A stretch of DNA of 64,000 bases, from the NCBI RefSeq assembly GCF_036373705.1, contig NC_089866.1:5251001-5315000 (forward strand). The letters run 5' to 3'. The notes below the pieces were generated by a model. That model was not told the DNA's origin, did no database searches, and saw only the letters and a list, made by a program, of their open reading frames with translations. The translations under genes and the position numbers were made by a program. Shown here piece by piece: positions 49,501-60,450 of the stretch (the stretch's first letter is position 1; every line of letters begins with the position of its first letter). Source of the stretch: Amia ocellicauda (taxonomy: Eukaryota; Chordata; Actinopteri; Amiiformes; Amiidae).

Positions 49501-52231
49501 TTCATTTATAGTACACACGCTCTTACGTCATTCCTTATCAGCAATGTCTCCATAATCATGGTACTAGTTATTCAGGCAAAAATGCATCTTCCATGTGTTC
49601 ATTATTTGCATACATATACAGCTGTCCTCAATGTATACTTAAGTTATCCTGTTACATAAAAACAAATATTTAAGGTTAGGCTTTTTTTTTTCTTCATCAT
49701 TAACATCTGCTTTTTATTTGAAATGGTCTCCCTTGTTTAATATCCTATTCTGTGTGTTGTTGGTAATTATTTTGATTGTGTTGCTTTCAGCCATGCTAAC
49801 TAGCATATATACTGCATATATGCTATAGTGGATATACTGCAGTAGAACCATGATTTAGGGCGGAGAGATCATTGAGAAGTTGGGAGAGCCCCTTCATCAA
49901 AGTCACTCCACTTCAAATCATGACTCTTTTAGTCTGTGCTCAACAGTCGAATCCCAGTTTGTACATGAATGGGAGTTTGCTGCGAGTTTGCTGGCAAAAC
50001 GCCCGTCCCTACCTGCGGTGTGGTGACCAGGATGGCGCCATCGACCTTGTGTTTGCGCAGGTTCTCAACCACGGCCAGATGCTCGTCTGAGGTGCCGGGC
50101 GGTGTGTCCACTAGCAGGTAGTCCAGTTCCCCCCATGCCACGTCTGACACAAACTGACCAATCAAAGCTGCCAAAAGACATGGGTTCAAGGATAGACAAA
50201 GAGACAGAAAACCGCTTGGTTAGATCTCCACAGAGGTAAAAATAAAAATAATGACTAACGACAGGTCTGGAAAAACAATGGTTAGGGAAGCTGGCATGGC
50301 TGCACAGATCTCTAAAAAGAAGCCAGTGATGGAACAACTCTAGTGCTTACCCGTTTTCTTGGGGCCTCTCCAGACCACGGCATCATCGGGGTTCTCGAGC
50401 AGGAAGCCGATGGACATCAGGGCCAGGCTCTTGTGCACGTCGGTGTAGACCGGCACCCAGCCAGCATCACACTGGTGCACCTCCTGCCGACCCACGTTCA
50501 GCATGCGCGGGATACTGGGGCCACACAGGTCGATGTCCAGGATCCCCACCTGACAGAGAGGACGTGGTCAGACCCACACTGCACCTGTATTTTTATATGG
50601 GGGACGGTGTCCAAGCTGGTCAGAGTATAGTGCTGATAACACCACGGTACTCCCTACACTCCACCACCCGTCTGACCTGTGTGTTGAGTCCCCCAGCCAC
50701 TTCCATCCAGCAGAGGATTGCCAATGGTTGGAGATGGATGGATATATTCATATTTTTATATCACTTCATCATATCATCTCCAAACACTGTCAACCCACTG
50801 CTGGACAACGGCCTTTTACTCCTGCAGAATCCCATACCACCGGAGATACGCAAAGGGAAGTGTAAGAGGCCATCTGCTTGTGCTGCATTTGTCTACGCCG
50901 TCTGCCCACCTTCTTGCCGGCGTGCCTGAGTGCCAGTGCCAGCTCGGTGGTCAGCGTGCTCTTGCCCACTCCCCCTTTGCCCGACAGCACCAACACAACA
51001 TGCCGGACTTGTGCCAGATTCCCCTTATCTGCAGTTGAGGGAGACAAAACAAAAAGGACGTGTGACAAAAAGAGAATCACTTATCTAGCTGTTTCCCCGA
51101 TTGATCCCAGTGCCCATTTGAATCCATACCAACTCTGATGTAACAGTGAAAGTGAATAGACGAATACAGCAGAATACCATCACGAATGTTAGCGGAGACC
51201 CAGTGACCCTCCTGTGTAACTATGAAGTGCTCACAGTGGCTGTAATTAAGCAGCAGATGGCAGCATGAACAAAGAATTATGGGAAGGAACCATTCATCGG
51301 GAAAGATGGCCATCCCATTGTGAATGCCAGCTTTGTACCCGGAGAGCCACCGGGATTTCATGCTCAGCGAGTCCTTAATTAACAGTTTCCCTTCAACATT
51401 TTTCTCATACAAGAACAAAGCAGGATCTAAGAGCTTCAAAGACTGGGGTGGGGGGAGTGGGTTGAGACAGGCGAAACAGATCCAGGTGAAACACTCGTAG
51501 GACAGAAAAAAAACACAAATGTGGGGAAGACACAATTACACAATTATATAAGAATGGAAAAAGTAGATCCATGGTTTAACTAAATCTTGTTAAATAAATA
51601 ATTTTGATCAACAGATAGATGTGAAGATGCAAAAGGCCCAGTCAGGTAAGCCCATGGAAACACAAGAAGATATAGTCAAGACTGAGCCTTAAAGCCAATT
51701 AGTGCTACCGCAGCCTAACTGACGGAGGCATTTCAAAATCTGGGTTATTGTCCCTGGCCAATCCAACACACCCTGTAAGGAGACAACAGCCTGGTATGGT
51801 GCTGCACTGGAGAAGCAGAGGGAGGAGTCCACATCTCAAGAGCTTACTCCAGAGACATGCGTCAAGAAAAACATACTTAGATTCAACCCAAAATAAGACT
51901 TTTATCATATAATATTTACACCTCAGTAACAGTGCAGACAAAGAGCAGGGTAGACTTTTCCCAAGTATGTGATTGAAAGCAAGAGCCCAGGGTAGTGAAG
52001 CTAACAGTAACACATCTAGAGCGAAATTCAATGTAACCAACATTGCTCATCATTCCCAATGCGCATTCAGTTTTGCAGGTGATGCCTTAGTAAACATTTT
52101 GCAAAGGAAGCAACCGGAAAAAGACGGATCGCTTAGACTGTCGCTAAATCTCACACATCGGTCTGTTTTGTAACCGAGCCCTAATGCTTTTATACACGAC
52201 CTGCACGTTACATACCCTCATCAATATCCAT
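46571..52231 (-). CDS. NUBP2: NUBP2: cytosolic Fe-S cluster assembly P-loop ATPase
   Basis: Seven coding exons on the minus strand: 52231-52216, 51028-50910, 50549-50351, 50167-50013, 49436-49326, 47446-47377, 46713-46571. All joints are in phase, giving 270 residues (human 271). NUBP2 pairs with NUBP1 as the scaffold of the cytosolic iron-sulfur assembly (CIA) pathway. Visible motifs: N-terminal [15 protein letters not shown], the deviant Walker [46 protein letters not shown], the [20 protein letters not shown] block, and the cluster-binding CPHC (CX2C) followed by ECTN. It lacks the N-terminal cysteine cluster of NUBP1, as expected for NUBP2. Start ATG 52231 gives the short first exon typical of the family. 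Intron 5 (49325-47447) carries a Tc1-like transposon in the sense direction. SPSB3 lies upstream and divergent. Confidence 0.95.
47728..48936 (-). mobile_element. intact Tc1/mariner-type transposon, DD36E (Incomer-like), inside NUBP2 intron 5
   Basis: The element is 1,209 bp with perfect 29-bp terminal inverted repeats at 47728-47756 and 48908-48936 (outer bases CACTCACCTAAAGG), flanked by TA on each side. It carries one uninterrupted minus-strand transposase gene. It lies between NUBP2 exons 5 and 6, in the same direction as NUBP2 transcription. Perfect ends and an open ORF suggest recent insertion. Confidence 0.93.
47760..48788 (-). CDS. Tc1-like transposase, 342 residues
   Basis: An ATG-started frame fills the element from just inside one inverted repeat to 120 bases from the other. 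The N terminus holds paired helix-turn-helix regions (about residues 8-45, with [20 protein letters not shown], and about 65-120). Catalytic residues are Asp155 (WSDESRF), Asp246 (FQQDNAPCH) and Glu283 ([12 protein letters not shown]). Thirty-six residues separate the last two, against 34 in classical Tc1, so this is a DD36E enzyme, the spacing described for Incomer elements. The glycine-rich GGGGVMVWG box is present. The enzyme would cut and reinsert its own element at TA sites. No stop or frameshift is seen, so it may be functional. Confidence 0.93.
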   Translation of the reverse strand: MGKKGDLSNFERGMVVGARRAGLSISQSAQLLGFSRTTISRVYNEWCEKGKTSSMRQSCGRKCLVDARGQRRMGRLIQADRRATLTEITTRYNRGMQQSICEATTRTTLRRMGYNSRRPHRVPLISTTNRKKRLQFAQAHQNWTVEDWKNVAWSDESRFLLRHSDGRVRIWRKQNENMDPSCLVTTVQAGGGGVMVWGMFSWHTLGPLVPIGHRLNATAYLSIVSDHVHPFMTTMYPSSDGYFQQDNAPCHKGRIISNWFLEHDNEFTVLNWPPQSPDLNPIEHLWDVVERELRALDVHPTNLHQPQDAILSIWANISKECFQHLVESMPRRIKAKGGQTQY

Positions 52232-53480
52232 GCTGACGTTAAACCGCCTGACTTCCGTGTGGCCCGCACAGCTCTTGCCAAGTCTCGGACGTCATACTGA
52301 TTAGCACAGATCCGGTCCAATCATCGTCCGGGAAGTCGTTCTACTCCCGCCCCCTATAATTTCTGCACCAATCACAAGTCGATAGTCCCACAAAACGTAC
52401 ATAACAGACACCATCCACAGCCAATGAGGAATGTCTGTTGGAATCGCCGTACATTCCGGTATAAAAGCGCGTTGGTTTCCGATTTGCAAACGTCCTTGGT
52501 ATTGTGATTAAACGATTCTTCCACTCGTTGGGGTTTTGCATATACGTGTCTACAGCTGCTCAGTTGTTATTTCTAGGGCAGCTTGAAATGTATAATAGTG
52601 CAAGTAATTAGGACGACATTGCATATACAGTATAACAAATGCAATGCAGTATGCGTACATCCCCTTATTCCCCAGTGTGCGCATCTGACTCGTACACATT
52701 GACCATGGCGTGGATAAACGAGTTTGGATTTGTTAATGACCCAGCCTGGGATTACACAAGCTCAAGAAAAACACTGCAATGTGCTTGACCTAAACTATCT
52801 AACGCTACGTACGGACACCCGCTGAAAGAGGCATATTTTTTGCAAAGTGTAAGCCATTAAGGCTCCTCCATGCGAAGGGAATTTGACAGTTGTTCGAGCC
52901 AACATGGCGAATGAAGCCGCAGTTTCCAGGCCGCTGTTATAAAGTACACACTCTGCCAGAGACGGCCCAATCCCGTCCCCGCCCACATTGGTGTTTGAGT
53001 GACGGCCTCAGAAGCCAATCAAAACAGGGCGTTCTGACAAGAGTCCCACCCCGGCGTTTTTTGACCAATAAGGACAGATTCGGGGGGCGGGCCTTCGAAA
53101 TTTATTGTTTACGTCTGTCGTGAAAAGTAGGTCAGAGAGTGACGGGCAGCCAGCGGAGCGCCGAGACGGGCATGCCCAAGAAATAACTCCCCAAACAAGA
53201 GTCAAACCAGCGGGGCAGCGAGCAGCTCAACCCGGAGAAAAGGCGACGCGCAAAGGGAAAGCAAGCTGTTGTTCAGGTAGGGAGGTGTGTGGATGAATCC
53301 CGGCTGCAGAGGGAACAGGCTGTGTTGTTTTTCCTCCTGGAGGGGGACGAAATCCGCGTCGGTGCATCCTGTTAAAAACAGTGCATTAGTGAAAATGTCG
53401 GATTATTTGGTGCAGAATAGCGTGCGATTGAGCCGGGCTGCACCGTGGAGGGAGCGGGTCCGCGGCCGCTGCTGGCAAAC
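52216..53480. promoter_or_regulatory. divergent promoter region of NUBP2 (-) and SPSB3 (+)
   Basis: The NUBP2 ATG (52231, minus) and the SPSB3 leader lie about 0.9 kb apart. CCAAT motifs occur near 52314 (tccaatcat), 52367 (accaatcac), 52418 (gccaatgag), 53014 (gccaatcaa) and 53065 (gaccaataa). A plus-oriented TATA-like TATAAAAG lies at 52460-52467. The right half is CpG-rich. Transcription starts are not resolved. Confidence 0.55.
53100..53276 (+). other. SPSB3: probable non-coding first exon of SPSB3
   Basis: CpG-rich sequence ending in a good donor (gttcag|gtaggg, 53276/53277). The coding exon of SPSB3 starts after its own acceptor at 56007, so a 5' UTR exon is required, and this is the best candidate. 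The left boundary is a guess. Confidence 0.4.
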
Positions 53481-53834
53481 TTGCTGAGACCGACCCGGGG
53501 CCTGCGGGGCGCTGCGGCGGCGGCTGCCAGGGAAGAGGCAGCGGCAGACCCGGCCTGCGACTCGCAGCTCTCGGCGGGCAGTGCTGGCAGGTCTGCGTTT
53601 TCCCACGCGTGACGGTTCAGTGGTCCGCTTCCCCGTCGCGCAGATGTCCGCAGTCCTGCGCGGCTCCACCAATGGGATCGCTGGGATTCTGCAGATCTGC
53701 GCAGGTCTGCGGCGCAAGAAGGCGACCGATACCTCGCCTGTGGTGGATCCGTGTCTGCGCGGTTTCAGTGGTTGTGTGAGTCGGGCATGGCCCCCGAGTG
53801 AGGTCAGGTTTTGACCATCTGTTCTGCACAGCAT

Positions 53835-56007
53835 TGACTGGGACCCGTTACATGCATCCTTAGTTTTATACGGTTTATTGCATTGTTCATTTTAATATTG
53901 GCCACAGGAAGACCAAGACATGTATGCGCTTGTAGCTTTGAAAATCAGTCAATCATGAGTATTAAGGAAAGACATGCCATGGCGAACTTGTGTGCACAAT
54001 AATGCTGTGTTGATTGCATTGTGTGTAACAACCACAACCACCACAATATATATTTGTCAGCGTCAGAAGTAGCCCCTGTGCCAATGTAGGTTAAGCCCCC
54101 ATGTCACTCGTCCTGGCTGAGCAGTTGCCCCGCACCTGGGCGCTCAGATTAAGATTAGATGGGGAGAAAATACTTCTCTCTACTGATGACTTGTGGCTCA
54201 ATTCCCTGTGTAAGTGATACACCGGTACGCATGCGCTGAACATGGATCACTGAGGACGTCTTCATCATTGGGACAGGGGTCCTTTACCCTAGGATGTGTT
54301 TTTAGTTTCAGCTGAGATGGAAAGAGACATTGGTGTCTGATTTGTTCAGAATTGGTAAGCATCACTGCATTTGATTGTGTGTGTTTGTTTAAAAAAGTGT
54401 GGGCTGGTCAGAGGATAATGGTTTCATTGTGTCTTTGTTGAGAGTTCATATCCCAGTTTACTGAGCTTCGTCAGCATGCAGTTTGACTTCCTCTCTGGCA
54501 CTTGCAATTCTTCAGCTGTCTTGTGACTCGGTATGTTGATTCACAACACATGTGGTGTATTGGTATTATTGGTATTATTGTTTGGCTGTTTGTTTTGACA
54601 AAATGTTTTTTAAGAATTCGTAGCTCAGCACAGTATCAAATAAAGCAACTGTTGTGCATCATGAAATCACACATTGTTTCAGTGATTATATAACTCAGAA
54701 ACAGGTATGTGTTAAAACCAACATATTGCTTCATGCCTGCTTTCTACAGAGGCCAGTATGCTGTGGGGGGGGAAACTAATCTTTAAGCAAACCTCCAGAT
54801 ACTTAGCCGAATCCAGTTCTAGGACAGACAAATATGGGTCAGCCTACCATTACAGTAGTTGTCTGGGTCAGGAGAGCTATTTTTGGACCTCAGAAACATA
54901 GATGATATGAATGTATATTGACAAGTAGAGGAGACCTGATACAGTGCTGAGAAATATAGCAAACTGTGGACCAGGGAGTGATGATGTGACTTTGATCTCG
55001 ACGTAACTGAATTGAATTTAGTTTTTACATAAACTGTATTTGAGTAGAGCAGTGGCAGGGGTGTGGGTTGCCAGGGATTGCCACTCCTGTTTGTCTTCGC
55101 CGTGCCTTGCAGCCGTGTCTGAAGCCCATCTGCGAATGTCCAGGAAGTGATATTTGCCCAGTTCCTGTCTTAAGCAGCCAATCAGCTGTTTGTTTTTTTT
55201 CAATGGGAAATGAGTAACCTGATAATAATCTTTCCTAAACAGAACAAAACAAAATTCTCTGCTGGGAAATGCTAATTGACGAGCATCTTAATTCCTGTTG
55301 GTTAAGGCTTTTGTAACCTACAAGTATCATCCTGTACATCCTCACCCTCATTCCCACCTGATGGTTACGTACAAACTGCACTCTGTCATACCTAATTCTT
55401 GGCCTTAATCTGCAGTCGCAGGGGATAGACCCCACATAGCAGCCCGGAGAGTAAAATGGATTACAATCGAGAAACGTCATGACAGAGTGACGGGAAGAGA
55501 TCTGTAAACTGCAGCAACATCTCCTCGTATGAGGCTGCAAAATATGTGAGCGAATGATCCTGCCAGATGCCAAGTAAGAGATGGTTATTGGGCCGTTGTT
55601 TTAACCAGGAGTCTGGACCACAGTGTGACAAACACACCGAACAGTGCTGTATGTGCCAGCGTTCATATCGTGAACCAATCCTCCGGTAGGCACTGGGATT
55701 AGGAATGCCATGCGCGTGATGCACAAGGGGGGTAATGGCTTCATAAGGTCTATTATGTGTATATGCCGGACTATTTGAACCCAAATAACCCACCTATTTT
55801 ATTTGATTTTTAAATCATCCTATTTAACTGCTTTCAGATACACAAATGAGGCTCGTGTGGAGTGGCAGTAACCCCACCCTACCTGGTTTCAGGCAGTTAC
55901 GAACGTCGTACAAATGGCTACAAACCTGAGACCCGGTTAGAGCTGTTGGAATGTTCCCAGATGTGAAATCCTGCATGTTTCCGATTCACGGGCGCTCTTC
56001 CCCGCAG
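53835..56007 (+). other. SPSB3: SPSB3 intron 1 (presumed)
   Basis: No exon or repeat is recognised. ORFs on both strands are short and without splice context. Confidence 0.4.
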
Positions 56008-56026
56008 GCCCGCACAGCTGCCGGAC

Positions 56027-59000
56027 ATGTCCAGGCGGAACAGGAACAGCCGAGCGTGGCGCTACGTCTGGAGTGGGATCCGGCGGGACGCTGACGCCCG
56101 GGCGCTGGTGCTGGCATCCGAGAGCGAGGAGTGGGGGTACGAGCGGCTGCAGGTGAGTGTGGCCTGGGGTGGGGTGGGGTGGGGTTTGTGGCATCTTGGG
56201 TCAGGTGTCTCCTCCCAGGACTCCCATCTGGCTGAGGGCCATGCTTTAAGGGGCACAATGCCGTGAGCTGCCTATGCTATGCTTGGCCTTTTAAAGGGCA
56301 CAAGAGGTGCTATTTCTCTAGTTTTAGGATATTTGTACCAGTGCAGCGAGTCAGAACAGGATTTGTGTGGACCAGGGAATAACACCGATCATTCCTGTTT
56401 CGCTTTAAGTCCTGTATTTTGTTTTTAAAATGGGGAAGCTGCACTTACAGATGTACACGTTCTATAATTTGGTGTGTGGGAGCAGTCAGTAGGGGTTCCC
56501 CTCAGGCCATATGAAATTGCAGTAATCGACTTGCTTCAATTGCCTACGGTGTGGTATTGACCTGTTTACAGCCGGCAAGCTGGGAATAGCAAAAACACTG
56601 CGGTTCATTGTCAGGAGTTGTTTGCAAGCACCCTCAGACTGGTGTAACTCCACAACATCGAAACCGCTATTACAAAAGGAGCTGAAGAAGGGAAACTTTA
56701 TTCCAAGCGATGGGCAGCTCCGAGTCTGGCTCGGGTGGAAAGAGTTTGATACGCACGTCTTCGCCAACAACTACGCTTTGGCCGGGTTCCAGCTTTGGTG
56801 TCATTCAACACCAAAGATCAAAGTTGAGCTACAGTGGCTGGGCTGTGTGTGTGTTGGAACTGATTTCACCACATGGACGGTAGAATAGTTGTAAGATTCC
56901 CCCAGAAGATCTAATACGAGTTTGTGAAAAGGAGTGGAAACTCATCATTAGAAATGCCTGCTCATCCTAGTGCTTGGGGTTTGCCATCCTGTTTTTATCT
57001 CCACATTGTTTTTCGGTGCCTAATTGAATTTCACTAATTGGAGCAGAGGAGTCGAGCAAGTCTGGAGGCTGGTGTTTTTTAGTTGTTGTTTTTTTAATCC
57101 ACGAGAAACACTCTGTTCTTGCACAGTGATTGGTGCTGTGGACCCGTCACTCGATCTGCTCGTGCATTATGTTAGTCTGTTAATAGCAGCTGCCCGGCAC
57201 ATTCTACGCCGTTGTTTCGCCAATGGGGGAGTCGCTGCTGGAACGCGGCCTGCTTTTCTAGGTATAGTGCGTAAAGCGGGGAAACGAGACACCGGCACCA
57301 TGTCCCATGTGGGGAAGAAAGTGCCACTGCGTCACCGAGCCTGGAATTCTGTCTATGTGCACACAACCTGGGGAACGCTGCTCGTCCGGTGTCCCCTTTA
57401 CAGTCGGGAAGGCTGATCCACCGATCTCCCTGTCTCCTTGAAAGAAAAAGGCAAAATTTAAAATAAATATTTGAACGTAAGCCAAAGTAAACAAAGCAAA
57501 TTCCCAAACCGAATGTAAATTTCTATTCAGTCAACCTAGTGTCTGTGCCTGGTAGTTACTGCTTGTGTCCATTTGTTTTTCCCTCAGCTGGGACAGTGTC
57601 TTTGAATCTCTGTCTGTCTCGGTCACAACAACAGCTCTAGCGGTGTCTCGGCAATGTCTGCCCGTCCGTCCGTCTCTCACTGCCCCGTCTCTCTCTGTCT
57701 CTCAGTACAGCGACTCCGACTCCGAGCCGGAGTTCCCCACCATCACCCCCGCGGTGCCCAGCGCCGTGCCGGTGACTGGGGAGTCCTACTGCGGCTGCGA
57801 CTCCCAGGCCGAGCCCGCCTACAACCCCCGGCTGCGGAGCTTCCACCGCGTCAAGGATTGCCACTGTGGCGAGGACGACCAGGGTGAGTGCAGCCCACGC
57901 CGAGAGGGCGGGGGGCTAGATTGTCTCCCGCGCCGGGAAACCTTAGTCACTGTTCTCAAATACACACTTAACCATTTTATATAACGGCTGGTCACAGTTG
58001 ATACACACACGGGCTGATCGCTGCATGAGTAGATCTGAATGTCTCCTAACTGTTGAATAACATGAGACAATAGCATAAAAATATATAATGAAATAACCCA
58101 TTAGTGGCCCAGCTGTGTTTTGTACCTTGACCCCACGTTGAGCTGCTACCAGTGCCCGCTCTAGATACTCCACATGGCGAAACCATATCCAACAATGTAT
58201 ATCCAGTAACTTTATAGCAGACTGTGAAAACCAGGGGCCCTCATGTGGGATCATAATTGCAATATGGCCGCCACACCTGGGGCTGTCAGTAAGCTTCCTA
58301 AACAAGACCTGCTCCTGAATGACTGATTTGAAACTAGTCACCTGTAATGTGTTCAGAGTGAGCGAGTGACTCCTGCTCTAGTGAAGCCAGTGCTTACAGG
58401 CTCTAACACCCCCAAAAAACTGCTTGAGCGTTCAGAGCTGTATCTTGTGGGAAACATTGTCTGACGGGTTTAACTGCCACTGCTAGCAGCCCCGCGCCCC
58501 TTCACTCCCCCCAGCCCTTCTCTCCTTACTGCCCAGCCTACCGAGAATGACATTGATATTGACTTCTATTCCTGGAGGGCTGCGGACCACTGGTTTTTCT
58601 AGTCACAGTTTCTATAGAGGTGTTAATTTAGACCACATGAGACTATAAGCAGTTCAGTAAAGTCAGAGGTCAGAGGTCAGGGCTCTTCAGGACCAGGAGT
58701 GAGTATCGCTGGTGTAGTGTGTGTGTGTGTGTTTTACAGTAGTGGAAATTGAAGGGGAGCAGGAGGTAAAAGTTGTCCTTAACCGCTGACTCTCTAGATG
58801 TGAAGGTGTTGATCTGTTTCTGCCCAGACTTTGACTGGGTGTGGGACGACGGCCACAAGTCCACCGCCACGCTGCTCAGCTGCGAGAACCGCAAAGTGAA
58901 CTTCCACATGGAGTACAGCTGCGGCACCGCAGCCATCCGGGGCACCAAGGAGCTGGCCGAGGGGCAGCACTTCTGGGAGATCAAAATGACTTCCCCGGTG

Positions 59001-60252
59001 TACGGCACAGACATGGTGGGTGGTGTGTGGGGCCGTGGGGACAGGCTGGGTGACCTTGCTGGTTCGCTCTGTACACTGCCTGCGCAACAGGACAGCCCTG
59101 TGTTCTGTCCTCAATGAATGCTACTGGTTATACTGTGATGTCTTCTTTCTGTAGAATTTTGTTTCAGTCGTAGTCTTCATCTCTGTCATCTTTACAGTTA
59201 TTGGCTACAGTTATTGGGCAGAGACTTCTTAACCTAGACTGGAAAACTTTAATTCAATTGTTCAGTAATTGTATTTATTTGTACCGCATCTTCATTGAAT
59301 TGCTCATGGCAATACTGTGAACGAACTCCATCCACTCCCAGCACCTCACACGTCCAGGGGGGGTTTATTACAGATGGTTGGAATCGGCACATCTGACGTG
59401 AACCTGGACAAGTACAGACACACCTTCTGCAGCCTCCTGGGGAAGGACGAGGACAGCTGGGGCCTGTCCTACACAGGTAACGACCGCTGCGGTTGGGAGC
59501 CGGGTAGCACCGAAGCCGTCCACTCGTCACTGCCGGGCCGTTCAGAGATCAAAATGACCGAATGCTTGTGTGTGTGTCTGACCTGCAGGGTTACTCCATC
59601 ACAAGGGGGACAAGATCAACTTCTCTTCACGGTTCGGCCAGGGCTCCATCATCGGGGTCCACCTGGACACCTGGCACGGCACGCTTACCTTCTTCAAAAA
59701 TCGCAAGTGTATAGGTACACTGGGCCGAAATATCCCCTCTGCTTCAAAACAAATCTATAAAACACAATAACAACTAATTTGCACACATGGCTACAATAAT
59801 AAGACTCCCCTCCCCTCGGTTGTGAGATCACCCAGTAACCGCCTGTCTCCCCTCGTCCCCCTGCAGGTGTCGCCGCCACAGAGCTGCAGAACAAGAAGTT
59901 CTACCCCATGGTCTGCTCCACGGCGGCCAAGAGCAGCATGAAGGTGATCCGCTCCTGCTTCGCACCCACCTCCCTGCAGTACCTGTGCTGCGCCCGGCTG
60001 CGCCAGCTCATGCCCGACTGCGTGGACACTCTGGGCGTGCTGCCCCTGCCCCCGGGCCTGCGCCACCTGCTGCACAACAAGCTGGGCTGGGTGCTCAGCC
60101 TGAACAACGGGGCCACAGACGGCGCCGACCGCCCCCCCGGCTCCCCCACCCCCTCGGGCTCATCCGCCTCGCCCCCGTCCTCGGGCAGCGACTCCGAGGG
60201 ATGCTCCTCCGACCCCGAGGCCTGCCAGAGGAAGCGCTGCCGCTGGACGTGA
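56027..60252 (+). CDS. SPSB3: SPSB3: SPRY-domain and SOCS-box substrate receptor
   Basis: Coding exons 56027-56152, 57706-57883, 58828-59015, 59374-59476, 59589-59714 and 59867-60252 join in phase to 368 residues (human 355). SPSB3 links targets to the CUL5/Elongin B-C ubiquitin ligase; known targets include SNAIL and, in mammals, nuclear cGAS. The N terminus [15 protein letters not shown] matches the family and supports ATG 56027, 19 bases after the acceptor. An acidic Ser/Asp segment ([11 protein letters not shown]) and [14 protein letters not shown] follow. The SPRY domain runs from about residue 100 (DFDWVWDD) through [50 protein letters not shown] and [20 protein letters not shown]. The SOCS box shows a BC box ([14 protein letters not shown]) and a Cul5-type LPLPPGL. 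The C-terminal tail is Ser/Pro-rich and ends [10 protein letters not shown] four-tract G repeat sits in the intron just after exon 56027-56152. Confidence 0.95.
56166..56184 (+). repeat. SPSB3: GGGGT tandem repeat, G-quadruplex motif
   Basis: Four runs of four G separated by single T lie 14 bases after the first SPSB3 coding exon's donor, on the transcribed-sense strand. Confidence 0.9.
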
Positions 60253-60409
60253 GCCCCGAGGGGGAGCCACGCAGACTTGTACAGAGACGCGAAGCAGCGG
60301 CAGAAGAAGAAAAGAAACGCAGGAGGCGGGAGCCAGGATAAAACTGAGCCCAACATCGGTGCCAGCCCTGGCCTAGACACGCTCCAGCCTTTTTTATTTT
60401 CTTTTTCTC

Positions 60410-60410
60410 C

Positions 60411-60447
<37 letters not shown>
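60410..60447. repeat. AT-rich dinucleotide repeat
   Basis: Repeated AT with a few interruptions (atatatacatatatatat) in the SPSB3 3' UTR. Confidence 0.85.

Positions 60448-60450
<3 letters not shown>

Noticed and set aside
52314-52560. Replication-dependent histone promoter (CCAAT plus TATA)
   Set aside because: No histone coding sequence or histone 3' stem-loop follows within the window.
53403-53834. ORFs of 66-143 codons in the CpG island
   Set aside because: High GC removes stops by chance. SPSB3's known N terminus begins at 56027, and the minus-strand frames match nothing I know.
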